Shown one piece after another: positions 1-8,259 of a DNA stretch of 64,000 bases (position 1 is the stretch's first letter; each line of letters starts with the position of its first letter). Source of the DNA: Gaiellasilicea sp963707575. Its GTDB lineage: Bacteria > Actinomycetota > Thermoleophilia > Gaiellales > Gaiellaceae. The notes below the pieces were generated by a model that was not told the DNA's origin, searched no databases, and saw nothing but the letters and a program-made list of their open reading frames with translations. Location: NCBI GenBank assembly GCA_963707575.1, contig OY970171.1, forward strand, positions 1,054,001 to 1,118,000, written 5' to 3'. Made by a program: the position numbers and the translations under genes.

Positions 1-664
1 TCAGCTCCATCCGGCCGACGACGACGCCGACGCGCTTCAGCTTGTCGGGCGCGACGTAGACCCGGTTCAGCCCCGCGAGCACGCCCACCAGGCTACGCAT
101 CGTCGCGAGCACGTACTCGTAGAAGACGACGAGGTCGCCGCGGTCGCGGCCCATCCCCTCGTAGATCCAGCTCGGCCTGAACGTGAGGTGCTTGCGCACC
201 ATCGCGAGCCGCAGCTCATGGGGGTAGTCCTGCACGCGCGCGCGGATCGGCTCGTACTCCTCCTCGCCGAAGAGGACGAGCGCCTCCTGCACCCCGCGCA
301 GGACGTCGAGGCTCGTGGTGTCCGTGTCGGTGCCGGCCAGCACGCCGTCGATCAGCTCGTGCAGCCAGCCGAGGCGCACGTGTGCGATGTCCGCCTTCAG
401 CCGGCCGAAGCGGACCTGCTCGAGCCAGGCGTTGCCCGGGTAGCTCTCGATCCAGGTGAAGCGCGCGCCACCCGAGCGCGAGTCCTCGAGCCAATCCGAG
501 TCGATCTCCTCCCAGTACACGAGCGTGTCGCAGTCCGACCAGCGGTCGGCAACACCCTGTGCCACCGAGCCGCCGAGGACGGCCATCCGCGCTCCAGGAT
601 GGTCGACGTAGGGCTTGATGTAGTCGCGTGCGAACTCGACGCGCCACGCGGATTGCTCGTTCAT
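1..664 (-). CDS. nucleotidyltransferase-like protein (3' end cut by window edge)
   Basis: The frame opens at an ATG at 664 and runs without a stop to the window edge (221 codons seen), so the C-terminus is missing. Residues 31-46 read GGS-VAQG-x5-SDCD, the GS...DxD signature of the nucleotidyltransferase fold, and D92 (in KADIAHV) fits the third metal-binding Asp. The rest is helical, as in kanamycin-nucleotidyltransferase-like or DUF4037-type proteins. It probably transfers a nucleotide to a small molecule or protein; the substrate is unknown. It is divergent from the reductase gene at 699 across 34 bp. A TACGAT box lies 6 nt before the ATG, which suggests a leaderless transcript. Confidence 0.7.
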   Translation of the reverse strand, partial: MNEQSAWRVEFARDYIKPYVDHPGARMAVLGGSVAQGVADRWSDCDTLVYWEEIDSDWLEDSRSGGARFTWIESYPGNAWLEQVRFGRLKADIAHVRLGWLHELIDGVLAGTDTDTTSLDVLRGVQEALVLFGEEEYEPIRARVQDYPHELRLAMVRKHLTFRPSWIYEGMGRDRGDLVVFYEYVLATMRSLVGVLAGLNRVYVAPDKLKRVGVVVGRMEL

Positions 665-668
665 GCAC

Positions 669-692
669 CGATCGTAATCGGGGCGCTATCGT
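669..692. promoter_or_regulatory. two divergent -10 boxes for leaderless genes
   Basis: On the minus strand TACGAT (669-674) ends 6 nt before the ATG at 664. On the plus strand TATCGT (687-692) ends 6 nt before the GTG at 699. Neither start has a Shine-Dalgarno sequence. I see no convincing -35 box. Confidence 0.5.
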
Positions 693-698
693 CGGACC

Positions 699-1238
699 GT
701 GCCGACACGCGTCCTCTACTACGCCGCCTCGAGCCTCGACGGCCGCATCGCAGGGCCAGAGCACGACCTCGCCTTCCTGAAGACGCTCACCGGTGCGGAG
801 AACGACTACGAGACGTTCTTCGTCGACATCGACTCCCTGATCATGGGCGGCGAGACCTGGCGCTTCATGGTCGACCACGGCAGCTGGCCATACGGCGACA
901 AGCCCACCTGGATCGTCACGCACGCCGACGCACTGGAGGAGCTCGAGGGGGCAGGCGACGCGCTCGAGCGGTACGCGGGCGACCTCGCGGAGCTCGTGCG
1001 GCAGGTCGGCGAGCGCGGCTGCAAGCGAACCTGGCTCGTCGGCGGCGGCTCGCTCGCGGGCCAGCTGCTCGACGCCGACCTGATCGACGAGCTCGTTCTG
1101 ACGGTCGCGCCGACGTTCGTGGGCCGCGGCCCGACGCTCGCGGACGGCGTGTTCCCGCTGCGGCGCTTTCGGCTGACGGAACTCGACCGCTTCGGCGACG
1201 ACGGCGTGCGTCTGCGCTACGAGCGCGCCCGGGACTGA
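699..1238 (+). CDS. dihydrofolate reductase family / RibD C-terminal-domain reductase
   Basis: A 179-residue NAD(P)H-dependent reductase of the RibD_C/DHFR fold. The N-terminus has the typical strand-loop YYAASSLDGRIAG, the middle has IMGGETWRFM, and GGGSLAGQLLDADLIDEL near residues 120-135 matches the C-terminal nucleotide-binding part of the family. It is a stand-alone domain without the RibD deaminase, so riboflavin synthesis is not implied and the substrate is unknown. The GTG start is supported by the -10-like TATCGT 6 nt upstream. A strong hairpin terminator follows the stop codon. Confidence 0.85.
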   Translation: MPTRVLYYAASSLDGRIAGPEHDLAFLKTLTGAENDYETFFVDIDSLIMGGETWRFMVDHGSWPYGDKPTWIVTHADALEELEGAGDALERYAGDLAELVRQVGERGCKRTWLVGGGSLAGQLLDADLIDELVLTVAPTFVGRGPTLADGVFPLRRFRLTELDRFGDDGVRLRYERARD

Positions 1239-1243
1239 GCGAC

Positions 1244-1275
1244 CGGCGGAGCCCCGCGGGGGCGGGGCTCCGCCG
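1244..1275. terminator. bidirectional hairpin terminator
   Basis: A perfect 14-bp stem (CGGCGGAGCCCCGC / GCGGGGCTCCGCCG) with a GGGG loop lies between the convergent genes ending at 1238 and 1291. The next bases on the plus strand are TCTCT. It can serve both transcripts. Confidence 0.8.
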
Positions 1276-1290
1276 TCTCTCCGACCGTGC

Positions 1291-2235
1291 CTATTTGCCG
1301 TGCTTGCCGTGCTTCTTGGTGCTCTTGGCCTTCTTGGCCTTCCGCTCCCCCTTCTCCGTCTTCGTCGCCGCAACGCCGTCCCGCGCGGCGACGCAGCTCC
1401 CGAGAGCTGCACCCCTCAGGCCCCGTGCCTTGCAGGAGTCGATCGCGGCGAGGATCGCCTCCTGAGTCGCGCCCGCGTTGCGCGCGTGCGCGACGGCCGA
1501 GACGCACTTGCCGAAGCCGTTCGACCTGGCGTTCGTGCTCCAGAGCTCGTTGAAGGCCGAGCGCGAGCCGATCGCGGCCAGCTGCGCCTTGCAGAGCTTG
1601 GCCGGATTGACCTTGCCGGGCTTCGTCTTCGGAACGAGGTACGTCTTGTCGTTCAGCTGCACGTTGCGGACGAGAACCGTCTGCTCCTTGTCCGCGAACG
1701 CCGGGCTGGCGCTGCCGGTCCAGCTCGCATCGACGACGAGGCTGACCGACTGCACGTTCTGCGAGCCGACGAGCGCGACCGCAGCAGCCCACGTCGAGCA
1801 CTGCGTGCCCGGCGCGATCTGGGACGTGTCGACGCGGCACGCGTCCGTGGTGCCGACGAGGTTCCCGGTCGAGATCCAGGTGTTCTGGGCGCAGCCGCTG
1901 AACGTGCCGGCCGGGCCGAGATAGACGAAGACGTTCTTGTCGCCGACCTTGATCGCGAAGCGCGGCGAGCCGGCACCGCAGTCGTCGTCGGTGACGTTGA
2001 ACTCGGCCGCGAGCTGCGTGATCTGGCCGAAGGTGAGGCCGGCCGGAACCGGAATCGAGACTGCGCTGAAGTCGTCGCTCGCGCTCGCGTTCCCCGTGTT
2101 CGCGACCAGCGTCGCGCCGGCGTCGCCGATGGTGGCGCCGCCCGAGGTCGTGGTGCCGTCGGCAGCGAGGGCCGGTGCGGCGGTCAACATCAACGCTGCA
2201 ATAGCGGCAACGGCCGCCAGGAGAGGCTTCTTCAT
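1291..2235 (-). CDS. secreted protein of unknown function
   Basis: The ATG at 2235 has AGGGGG 7 nt upstream and opens a clear signal peptide (MKKPLLAAVAAIAALMLTAA, then PALA|ADG), giving 314 residues. The mature part has several cysteines (for example in DDDCGAGS, CAQNTW, ACRVD and CSTW) that could form disulfides. It ends in a very basic Lys/His tail (KKAKSTKKHGKHGK). I recognise no family. A longer reading from 2382 exists but lacks a signal. It is divergent from the sigma factor gene; secreted neighbours of ECF genes are often in the same regulon, but that is inference here. Confidence 0.7.
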   Translation of the reverse strand: MKKPLLAAVAAIAALMLTAAPALAADGTTTSGGATIGDAGATLVANTGNASASDDFSAVSIPVPAGLTFGQITQLAAEFNVTDDDCGAGSPRFAIKVGDKNVFVYLGPAGTFSGCAQNTWISTGNLVGTTDACRVDTSQIAPGTQCSTWAAAVALVGSQNVQSVSLVVDASWTGSASPAFADKEQTVLVRNVQLNDKTYLVPKTKPGKVNPAKLCKAQLAAIGSRSAFNELWSTNARSNGFGKCVSAVAHARNAGATQEAILAAIDSCKARGLRGAALGSCVAARDGVAATKTEKGERKAKKAKSTKKHGKHGK

Positions 2236-2371
2236 GGGATTCCCCCTGCGTGTAATCGTCGTTTGGATGCTCGGTGGGTAGATGCGACCGGGCCTCGAAA
2301 CGTGCGCGCCGAGATGTAAGAAGTCCGTGAGCAGCTTGCAGAACCCCGAAATCCGGGTACACGTGAGAGAG

Positions 2372-3820
2372 ATGACCGCCATCGAGACGAGCTCCCCGGC
2401 CGCAGAGGCCCTCGACGAGCTCTACCGCGGCTACGCAGCCGAGGTGTACCGCTACGCGTATGCGGTCCTCGGCAACGCCGCCGACGCGGAGGACGTTACC
2501 CAGACGACGTTCGTGAACGCGCTCCGCGCCATCGAGCGTGGGGAGACGCCCCGTAAGCCTTCGAACTGGCTGATCACGATCGCGCACAACATCGTCCGGC
2601 AGCGCTTCCGGCAATTGCAGGCGCGTCCGGCAGAAGTCGAGCTCGACCGCGACGTCCCGTCGGCCGAGCGGACCGACGACGACTCGCCGTCGATCGAGGA
2701 GCTCGTCCGCGCGCTGCAGCGCATCCCGCCGACCCAGCGCGAGGCGCTCGTGATGCGCGAGCTCGAGGGGCGGCCCTACAAGGAGATCGCCGAGATCCTC
2801 GGCACCTCGGTCGGTGCGCTCGAGACCCTGCTCTTCCGGGCTCGGCGCTCCCTGGCGGAGGAGCTCGAGAACCTGGTCACGTGCGATCGCGCCGAGCTCG
2901 CGATCTCGAGCAGGCAGGACGGCCGGCTCACCCGCAAGGAGCGCCGCCGCCTGGACGCGCACCTGCGCGAGTGCCCGAGCTGCGCGCGCGTGGACGCCGG
3001 GCAGTTCCGGCGTCGCCGTGTCTTCAAGACGCTCGCGCTGCTTCCCCTGCCGCTGCCCCTCGTCCTCTTCAAGGGCCCGCCGAGCGCCTCGGCTGCCAGC
3101 GGCCTGCCGACAATCGGCGCGGCGACGGCCGCAGGCTCGACCGGCGCGGTCGTAGCGGGGGGCGCCACGGCCAAGATCGCAGCTGTGGTCGCAGCGGCCG
3201 TGGTCGCGGGCGGCGCAGGCTACGAAGGCGTGCAGCAGGTGCAGAAGCACGACGCGCCCGACCGCGCAGCCCAGTCCGTCGTCGGCACGCGCGCGGACGT
3301 GGCGAAAGCGAGCGTCCCCGCGGTCGCCAAGCCGGTCCTCGCTGCAGAGAAGAGTGCGCCCAGAGTCGCGAAGCCGGTCCTCACCGCCAAGTCGAAGAGC
3401 GCGACCCGAGGAAAGTCGTCGACCCGAGGGAAGTCGCTCGCCCGAGGGAAGTCGGTCGCCCGAGGGAAGTCGGTCGCCCGAGGGAAGTCGGTCGCCCGAG
3501 GGAAGTCGCTGGCCCGAGGGAGGTCGATGCAGCCGGCGGCCACGGGGCCGAGCCGCCCCAAGGCGGCGCCACCCGGTCAGGCGGTCGCCGCCGCCAAGCG
3601 GGCGAAGCCGCAGCCGACGGCCACCCCCAAGCTGAGAACGAAGACGCCCAAGACACAGAAGGCGGCGAAGGTCGGCACCCCTGCCCTGAACGCGCAGGCC
3701 GGGAAACCGCAGACCAAGCCCTCACACCCTGAGCACCCGCCTGCCCAGCACGACGCCACCGCAGCCCAGCCGTCCATCCCGCCCGGGCTCGAGAAGGCTC
3801 CCAAGCCGCCCAAGGGCTGA
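2372..3820 (+). CDS. ECF-type RNA polymerase sigma factor fused to a zinc-finger anti-sigma domain
   Basis: The first 170 or so residues are a sigma-70 family ECF factor. Region 2 holds DELYRGYAAEVYRYAYAVLG and DAEDVTQTTFVNA. Region 4 holds REALVMRELEGRPYKEIAEI followed by ALETLLFRARR. A zf-HC2-type zinc motif HLRECPSC follows at about residues 206-213, then an Ala-rich hydrophobic stretch (AKIAAVVAAAVVAGGAGYEG) that may cross the membrane, and a long basic Pro/Lys/Ser tail with a hexapeptide repeat. Sigma and anti-sigma parts on one chain suggest self-contained control. I chose the ATG at 2372 because region 2 starts just after it; an upstream in-frame start at 2282 is possible but less likely. 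Confidence 0.85.
   Translation: MTAIETSSPAAEALDELYRGYAAEVYRYAYAVLGNAADAEDVTQTTFVNALRAIERGETPRKPSNWLITIAHNIVRQRFRQLQARPAEVELDRDVPSAERTDDDSPSIEELVRALQRIPPTQREALVMRELEGRPYKEIAEILGTSVGALETLLFRARRSLAEELENLVTCDRAELAISSRQDGRLTRKERRRLDAHLRECPSCARVDAGQFRRRRVFKTLALLPLPLPLVLFKGPPSASAASGLPTIGAATAAGSTGAVVAGGATAKIAAVVAAAVVAGGAGYEGVQQVQKHDAPDRAAQSVVGTRADVAKASVPAVAKPVLAAEKSAPRVAKPVLTAKSKSATRGKSSTRGKSLARGKSVARGKSVARGKSVARGKSLARGRSMQPAATGPSRPKAAPPGQAVAAAKRAKPQPTATPKLRTKTPKTQKAAKVGTPALNAQAGKPQTKPSHPEHPPAQHDATAAQPSIPPGLEKAPKPPKG
3398..3527 (+). repeat. 18-bp tandem repeat inside the sigma factor gene
   Basis: About seven copies of an 18-bp unit encode the hexapeptide (S-x-A/T-R-G-K). The central copies (SVARGK three times) are nearly identical in DNA. 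It encodes a basic low-complexity linker in the C-terminal tail. Slippage could change copy number between strains. Confidence 0.85.
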
Positions 3821-3821
3821 G

Positions 3822-4739
3822 CTAGTCGACGCGGCCGTCGAGGAACATGCGCAGGCGCGCCTGCGTCGAGCCTTCCTCGCCGGGAACGTGTCCGTTGACC
3901 GCCCGCGCCGCCCAGCCGAGGCGCACCGCGACCTCGCACGCCGCGACGAGATCGCCGTCCACCCGCTCGGCCCAGGGCGCGAGATAGGCAGCCCGGAACG
4001 GCGCCGTGTCGACCGAGTTCTCGACGTCGTCGAGACCCCACGCGAGCACGCCCTCGAGGGTGACCGAGAGCGTGCAGAACGGGTGCGAGACGCACGCGTC
4101 ACCCCAGTCCATCAGCAGGTAGCGGCCGTCGCGCACGAAGATCTGACCGTCGTGGAGGTCGTCGTGCTGGATCGTCTCGGGAATCCCGTACGCGGCGAGC
4201 TGCTCGCTCAGCTCCGCCACGCGCGGGGTCGCGGCCCGGAAGCGCTCCTCGACATCCAGCGTGTCGACGAAGCGCTCGTACTTCGCAGGCAGCGTCGCGA
4301 GCCGCATATCAGGGACGCCGAGCGCGAGCAGCTCGTCGACGTCGGCGGCGAGGTCGAGCTGCACGCCCGCGTAGAGCGGCAGCACCTCCCGCCAGCGCCC
4401 GACCTCGCGCTCCTCCTCCTGCACCTGCCGCAGCTGGACACCTGCGTCGGCCATCAGCATCCAGCCGCGCTCGAGGTCGGCGCCGAGGAGCGGCGGGATG
4501 CAGTCGGGTCGGCGCGCGGAGAGGTGCGTCACGAGAGCCGCTTCGTGCCGGAGCGAGTCCGCATTCGCCTTGAACCAGACGTCGCCCTGGTCCGTGGGCA
4601 CGCGCAGCACCGTCGACCAGGGATAGACGTGTGGCTGCTCGATCTCGCCGGTGCGGCGAAGCCGCAGGCGTTCCAGCTCGCCCTCGATCCACTCGTGCGC
4701 CCCGGCCAGCCAGAGCGGATCCCGCCAGCGGGCGCTCAC
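3822..4739 (-). CDS. aminoglycoside phosphotransferase-family kinase-like protein
   Basis: A 305-residue protein with the APH/choline-kinase fold: a catalytic loop IQHDDLHDGQIF (HDDLHDGQ in place of the usual HxDxxxxN) and an Mg-binding LLMDWGDA. A strand VWFKANADSLRHEA supplies the ATP-contacting Lys and Glu. The GTG start at 4739 overlaps the stop of the upstream acetyltransferase (GTGA), so the two are translationally coupled. The substrate cannot be inferred; many such actinobacterial proteins are not resistance enzymes. The last DNA-motif residue (Gln in place of Asn) is unusual. Confidence 0.8.
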   Translation of the reverse strand: MSARWRDPLWLAGAHEWIEGELERLRLRRTGEIEQPHVYPWSTVLRVPTDQGDVWFKANADSLRHEAALVTHLSARRPDCIPPLLGADLERGWMLMADAGVQLRQVQEEEREVGRWREVLPLYAGVQLDLAADVDELLALGVPDMRLATLPAKYERFVDTLDVEERFRAATPRVAELSEQLAAYGIPETIQHDDLHDGQIFVRDGRYLLMDWGDACVSHPFCTLSVTLEGVLAWGLDDVENSVDTAPFRAAYLAPWAERVDGDLVAACEVAVRLGWAARAVNGHVPGEEGSTQARLRMFLDGRVD

Positions 4740-5230
4740 GCCTCGATGTCGGGCAGGGCGTCGTACTCGTCCCACGGCTCGACGCGGCCCGGGTACGCAA
4801 CCTGCTCGAACGGCCACTCCGCCTCGACCCACGCGCGCGCCGCGGCACCGACCTCGTCCTCCAGCCCCGGCTCGTCGGGCCGGCACCACCAGAAGACCTC
4901 GGCGTCGTAGCCCTGCTTCGTCGGCGGGTCGACGTAGACACAGCCGAGCAGGCGCGACTCGTCCGGCGACATGACGGCGAAGTTGAACGACTCCCGGAGC
5001 TCCGCCTCCTCCTGGTGCCAGGCGAGGTCGATCAGATCCTGCTCGAGGGTGAGGTCGGCCGGCGGCCAACCCCACGCCTCGCCGAAGAGCGACCAGAGGT
5101 GCTCACGCGAGCTCATGACCGCATCGAAATCGCGGACGGTGTCGTGGATCGTGATCGGCCGCAGCCGGAAGCGCTCGTGCTCGAGGCCTGCAGGAAGCTC
5201 GGTGCCGCTGGAGATGAAGCGCTGGCTCAC
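4736..5230 (-). CDS. GNAT-family N-acetyltransferase
   Basis: A 164-residue protein with GNAT features: LRPITIHDTVRDF at the N-terminus, the beta4 strand FAVMSPDESRLLGCVYVDP, and a C-terminal EVFWWCRPDEPGLEDEV. Acceptor unknown. The GTG at 5230 is preceded at 7 nt by TAGGCT (5238-5243, minus), so the mRNA is probably leaderless. It forms a two-gene operon with the phosphotransferase-like gene through a 4-nt overlap. A longer open frame reaching 5605 runs antisense-like through the next gene and is not coding. Confidence 0.75.
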   Translation of the reverse strand: MSQRFISSGTELPAGLEHERFRLRPITIHDTVRDFDAVMSSREHLWSLFGEAWGWPPADLTLEQDLIDLAWHQEEAELRESFNFAVMSPDESRLLGCVYVDPPTKQGYDAEVFWWCRPDEPGLEDEVGAAARAWVEAEWPFEQVAYPGRVEPWDEYDALPDIEA

Positions 5231-5262
5231 GCGGCCGAGCCTAGCCGCTGTGACCTGGGCCG

Positions 5263-5559
5263 TTAGCGGCCGGCCTCGTCCTTGGCCTCCACCTCCACGT
5301 CCGGGTCGACCTCGTCGGCGCGCTGCCTGAGGTTCTCTGCGGCCTCCTGCTCGCGCTGCGCGCGCTCGGCCTGCTCCTTCGCCTCCAAGCGGGCCTGCTC
5401 CGCGTGGCGGGCCGACACGTTCGCCTCTTCGCGATGACTCTGCGCCTCCAAGCGCCGCTCCTCGACCTGTTGCTCCTGCCGCTGCCGCCAGACGTACACG
5501 GCGATGGCGAGCACGATCAGCGCGGCGATGATCAGGATCACGATTACTGCGGTGTCCAT
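5263..5559 (-). CDS. small membrane-anchored coiled-coil protein
   Basis: A 98-residue protein. Residues 4-25 form one transmembrane helix (VIVILIIAALIVLAIAVYVW); the rest is a highly charged Glu/Gln/Arg/Ala-rich coiled coil facing the cytoplasm. The ATG at 5559 has a good Shine-Dalgarno (GGAGGAG, 4-nt spacing). No family is recognised. Proteins of this type are common in Actinobacteria and may scaffold or stabilise membrane complexes; that is only a guess. Confidence 0.7.
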   Translation of the reverse strand: MDTAVIVILIIAALIVLAIAVYVWRQRQEQQVEERRLEAQSHREEANVSARHAEQARLEAKEQAERAQREQEAAENLRQRADEVDPDVEVEAKDEAGR

Positions 5560-5677
5560 GGTCTCCTCCGTTCGGTTGCCAGAAGGCGAGTGCCCCGCGT
5601 CGCACGTCCGAAAACGGATGGAATCGGCGCCGGCCGCTGCGCGTTAGCCCGTGGTGGGCCTAGGGTGCACCGCGGGC

Positions 5678-6958
5678 ATGCCTCCCACACCAGCCTCCAT
5701 CCAACGGATCTACCTGACCCTCCTGCTGGGCAACACGCTCGCGGCGTCGTTCATCTGGGGCATCAACACGATCTTCCTGCTCGACGCCGGGCTCTCCAAC
5801 CTGGAGGCCTTCGCGGCCAACGCGTTCTTCACGGCGGGGATGGTCATCTTCGAGGTGCCGACGGGGATCGTCGCCGACACGATCGGCCGCCGCGCCTCCT
5901 ACCTGCTCGGCACGGTCACGCTGGCCGTCACGACACTGCTCTACGTCCTGCTCTGGCAGGTCGAGGCGGCCTTCTGGGCCTGGGCGCTCGTCTCGGTCGG
6001 CCTCGGCCTCGGCTTCACCTTCTTCTCCGGCGCGGTCGAGGCGTGGCTCGTCGACGCCCTGCACGCGACGGGGTTCGACGGCAGCCTCGAATCGGTCTTC
6101 GGCAAGGGCCAGATCGTCTCGGGGATCGCAATGCTGACCGGCTCGGTCGCCGGCGGCTACATCGCCCAGGTGACGAATCTCGGCGTGCCGTTCGTCCTCC
6201 GCGCGATCGTGCTCGTGCTGATGTTCGGGCTGGCCTTCGCCGTCATGCGTGACGTCGGCTTCACGCCGAGCCGCGGCGACGGCGTCCTGAAGGGGATGCG
6301 GCGCATCTCGGGCGCGTCGATCGAGTACGGCTGGCGGGTGCCGGCGGTGAAGTGGATGATGCTGGCGTCCTTCTTCACGGCCGGCGTCGGCTTCTACGCC
6401 TTCTACGCGCTGCAGCCCTACCTGCTCGAGCTCTACGGTGACCCCGAGGCGTACGGCGTCGCCGGCCTCGTCGCGGCAATCGTCGCAGGCGCGCAGATCG
6501 TCGGCGGTGTGGCTGCCCCGTGGATCCGCAAGCTGTTCGATCGCCGCACGTCGGCCCTGCTCGCGGCCGTCGGTGCAAGCGCGGCCACTCTGGCCCTGAT
6601 CGGCCTGATCGAGAACTTCTGGGCCGCTCTCGGCCTGATCGTGATCTGGGGACTGCTCTTCGCGGCGTCGATGCCGATCCGCCAGGCCTACCTGAACGGG
6701 TTGATTCCGTCACAGCAGCGGGCGTCGATCCTTTCCTTCGACTCGATGCTGGGCTCGACCGGCGGCGTCGTCGTGCAACCGGTGCTGGGCCGGTCGGCGG
6801 ACGTCTGGGGCTACCCCGGCTCGTACCTGCTCGGTGCGGCGTTCTCCGCGCTGGCGCTGCCGTTCGTGTGGCTCTCGCGCCGGCAGGATGCGCCCGCGGA
6901 CACGGCGACCGGGACTCCCGCTCCGGTCGAGGAGCCCGGGCTCCTGCCCGAGCACTAG
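5678..6958 (+). CDS. MFS transporter
   Basis: A 426-residue protein with about 12 hydrophobic segments. The loop after TM2 has the MFS signature form (GIVADTIGRRASYLLG), repeated in the second half as APWIRKLFDRRTSALL. The central region FGKGQIVSGIAMLTGSVAGG is typical of drug/sugar efflux-like MFS proteins. Substrate unknown. The ATG at 5678 is chosen because the 9 residues encoded upstream look non-coding. Confidence 0.85.
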   Translation: MPPTPASIQRIYLTLLLGNTLAASFIWGINTIFLLDAGLSNLEAFAANAFFTAGMVIFEVPTGIVADTIGRRASYLLGTVTLAVTTLLYVLLWQVEAAFWAWALVSVGLGLGFTFFSGAVEAWLVDALHATGFDGSLESVFGKGQIVSGIAMLTGSVAGGYIAQVTNLGVPFVLRAIVLVLMFGLAFAVMRDVGFTPSRGDGVLKGMRRISGASIEYGWRVPAVKWMMLASFFTAGVGFYAFYALQPYLLELYGDPEAYGVAGLVAAIVAGAQIVGGVAAPWIRKLFDRRTSALLAAVGASAATLALIGLIENFWAALGLIVIWGLLFAASMPIRQAYLNGLIPSQQRASILSFDSMLGSTGGVVVQPVLGRSADVWGYPGSYLLGAAFSALALPFVWLSRRQDAPADTATGTPAPVEEPGLLPEH

Positions 6959-7050
6959 CGGCGCGCTGTCCACGTTTCGGCCATCGTTCGGGCCATATCT
7001 GCCATCCGTTCAGTTCACAACCGTCGGATCGGGGCGCATACTGACGGGTT

Positions 7051-8259
7051 GTGAGCGACCAGCCGCACGTACTCACCTTCCTCATCGCCGATGTCCGCGG
7101 CTACTCCCGCTACACCGAGGAGTACGGGGACGAGGCCGCCGCCAAGCTCGCCGGCAAGTTCGTCGAGCTCGTCGGCGACGGCGTGGAGGCCCACGGGGGC
7201 ACGCTGATCGAGGTGCGCGGTGACGAAGGGCTCGCCATCTTCACGTCCGCCCGCCAAGCCATCCGGGCCGCCGTCGATCTCCAGGCGCAGTTCGCCGACG
7301 AGACCGACGCGAACTCGGAGCTACCGCTGCGGGTCGGGATCGGGATCGATTCGGGCGAGGCGGTTCAGCTCGAGGACGGCAGCTACCGGGGCGCGGCGCT
7401 GAACGTCGCGGCCCGCCTCTGCGGACGGGCTCACGCCGGCGAGGTGATCGTCAGCGCGAGTACGTCGCGACTCGCCGGCCGGCTCGCGGGCCTCCAGTAC
7501 ACCGACCGCGGCCGCGTCCATCTGAAGAACATCCCCGAGCCGCTGCACATCTTCCAGGTCTACTCGGAGCACGACACCCCGCCGGCCCGCCGCCCGGTGC
7601 GGACGTTCCTCAGCAAGCCGGGGCGTGGGCTCGGCTGGAGACTCGGGCTCGCCGTCGTCGTGGTCGCCGCCGGCACCGCCGCGGCCGTCGCGTACTTCAC
7701 CACCGGCGACGGCGCAAAGCCCAGCGGGGCTTCCGTGACGACCACGGATACGGGCGGTGAAGCGCCGTCGCCCGGCTCCCCGATCGAGGTCGCGCTGGAC
7801 AGCGACGACGGGCTCGAGGCGATCGTGCCGGCCGCGATCTGGGCGGACTGCCAGCTGCAGACGGTCCCCGACCCGGCGGCGCTCCAGACGGCCGCATGCA
7901 TCCCGGCCGAGGGAATGCCCGACCGCTGGGAGATCTCCTCGTACGACAACGGCGGCGACCTTGCGGCCGCCTACGAGACGGAACTCCGCCGGCGCGAAGA
8001 GGTGACCCGTGACTCAGGGCGCTGCAATGCCTTCATCTGGGGCGGCGAGCGCGAGTGGCTCCACGGTCCCGACAAGCCGGGCGGACGCACCTTCTGCTAC
8101 TTCGACGGCAACGACGCCGTCATCGTCTGGACGCACCAGCGCCTCGATCAGCCGACCCATCGCGACGTCCTGGTGATCGCGCGCGAGGGCGGCAGCGACC
8201 ACGTCGGCCTGACGCGCTGGTGGCGCCCGTGGCACCACCTGATCGGCAAGGGCCAGTAG
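7051..8259 (+). CDS. class III adenylate/guanylate cyclase with C-terminal extracytoplasmic domain
   Basis: A 402-residue protein. Residues 1-175 form the cyclase catalytic domain: FLIADVRGYSRY (first metal Asp), EVRGDEGLAIF (second metal Asp), GIGIDSGEA and GAALNVAARLC. One transmembrane helix follows at about 195-215 (LGLAVVVVAAGTAAAVAYF), then about 180 residues with Cys pairs (ADCQLQ, AACIP, GRCNAF, RTFCYF) predicted outside the cell. So the enzyme is N-terminal and cytosolic and the possible sensor is outside. The GTG start has CATACT 8 nt upstream, suggesting a leaderless mRNA. AC versus GC specificity cannot be decided from sequence alone. Confidence 0.85.
   Translation: MSDQPHVLTFLIADVRGYSRYTEEYGDEAAAKLAGKFVELVGDGVEAHGGTLIEVRGDEGLAIFTSARQAIRAAVDLQAQFADETDANSELPLRVGIGIDSGEAVQLEDGSYRGAALNVAARLCGRAHAGEVIVSASTSRLAGRLAGLQYTDRGRVHLKNIPEPLHIFQVYSEHDTPPARRPVRTFLSKPGRGLGWRLGLAVVVVAAGTAAAVAYFTTGDGAKPSGASVTTTDTGGEAPSPGSPIEVALDSDDGLEAIVPAAIWADCQLQTVPDPAALQTAACIPAEGMPDRWEISSYDNGGDLAAAYETELRRREEVTRDSGRCNAFIWGGEREWLHGPDKPGGRTFCYFDGNDAVIVWTHQRLDQPTHRDVLVIAREGGSDHVGLTRWWRPWHHLIGKGQ

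Noticed and set aside
1217..3250. A 677-residue minus-strand open frame across the secreted-protein and sigma genes
   Set aside because: It is Arg/Gly-rich shadow translation of high-GC DNA; the domains found lie in the other frames.
3398..3527. Tandem repeats as a possible CRISPR array
   Set aside because: The 18-bp units abut without spacers and keep a reading frame; they encode a hexapeptide repeat.
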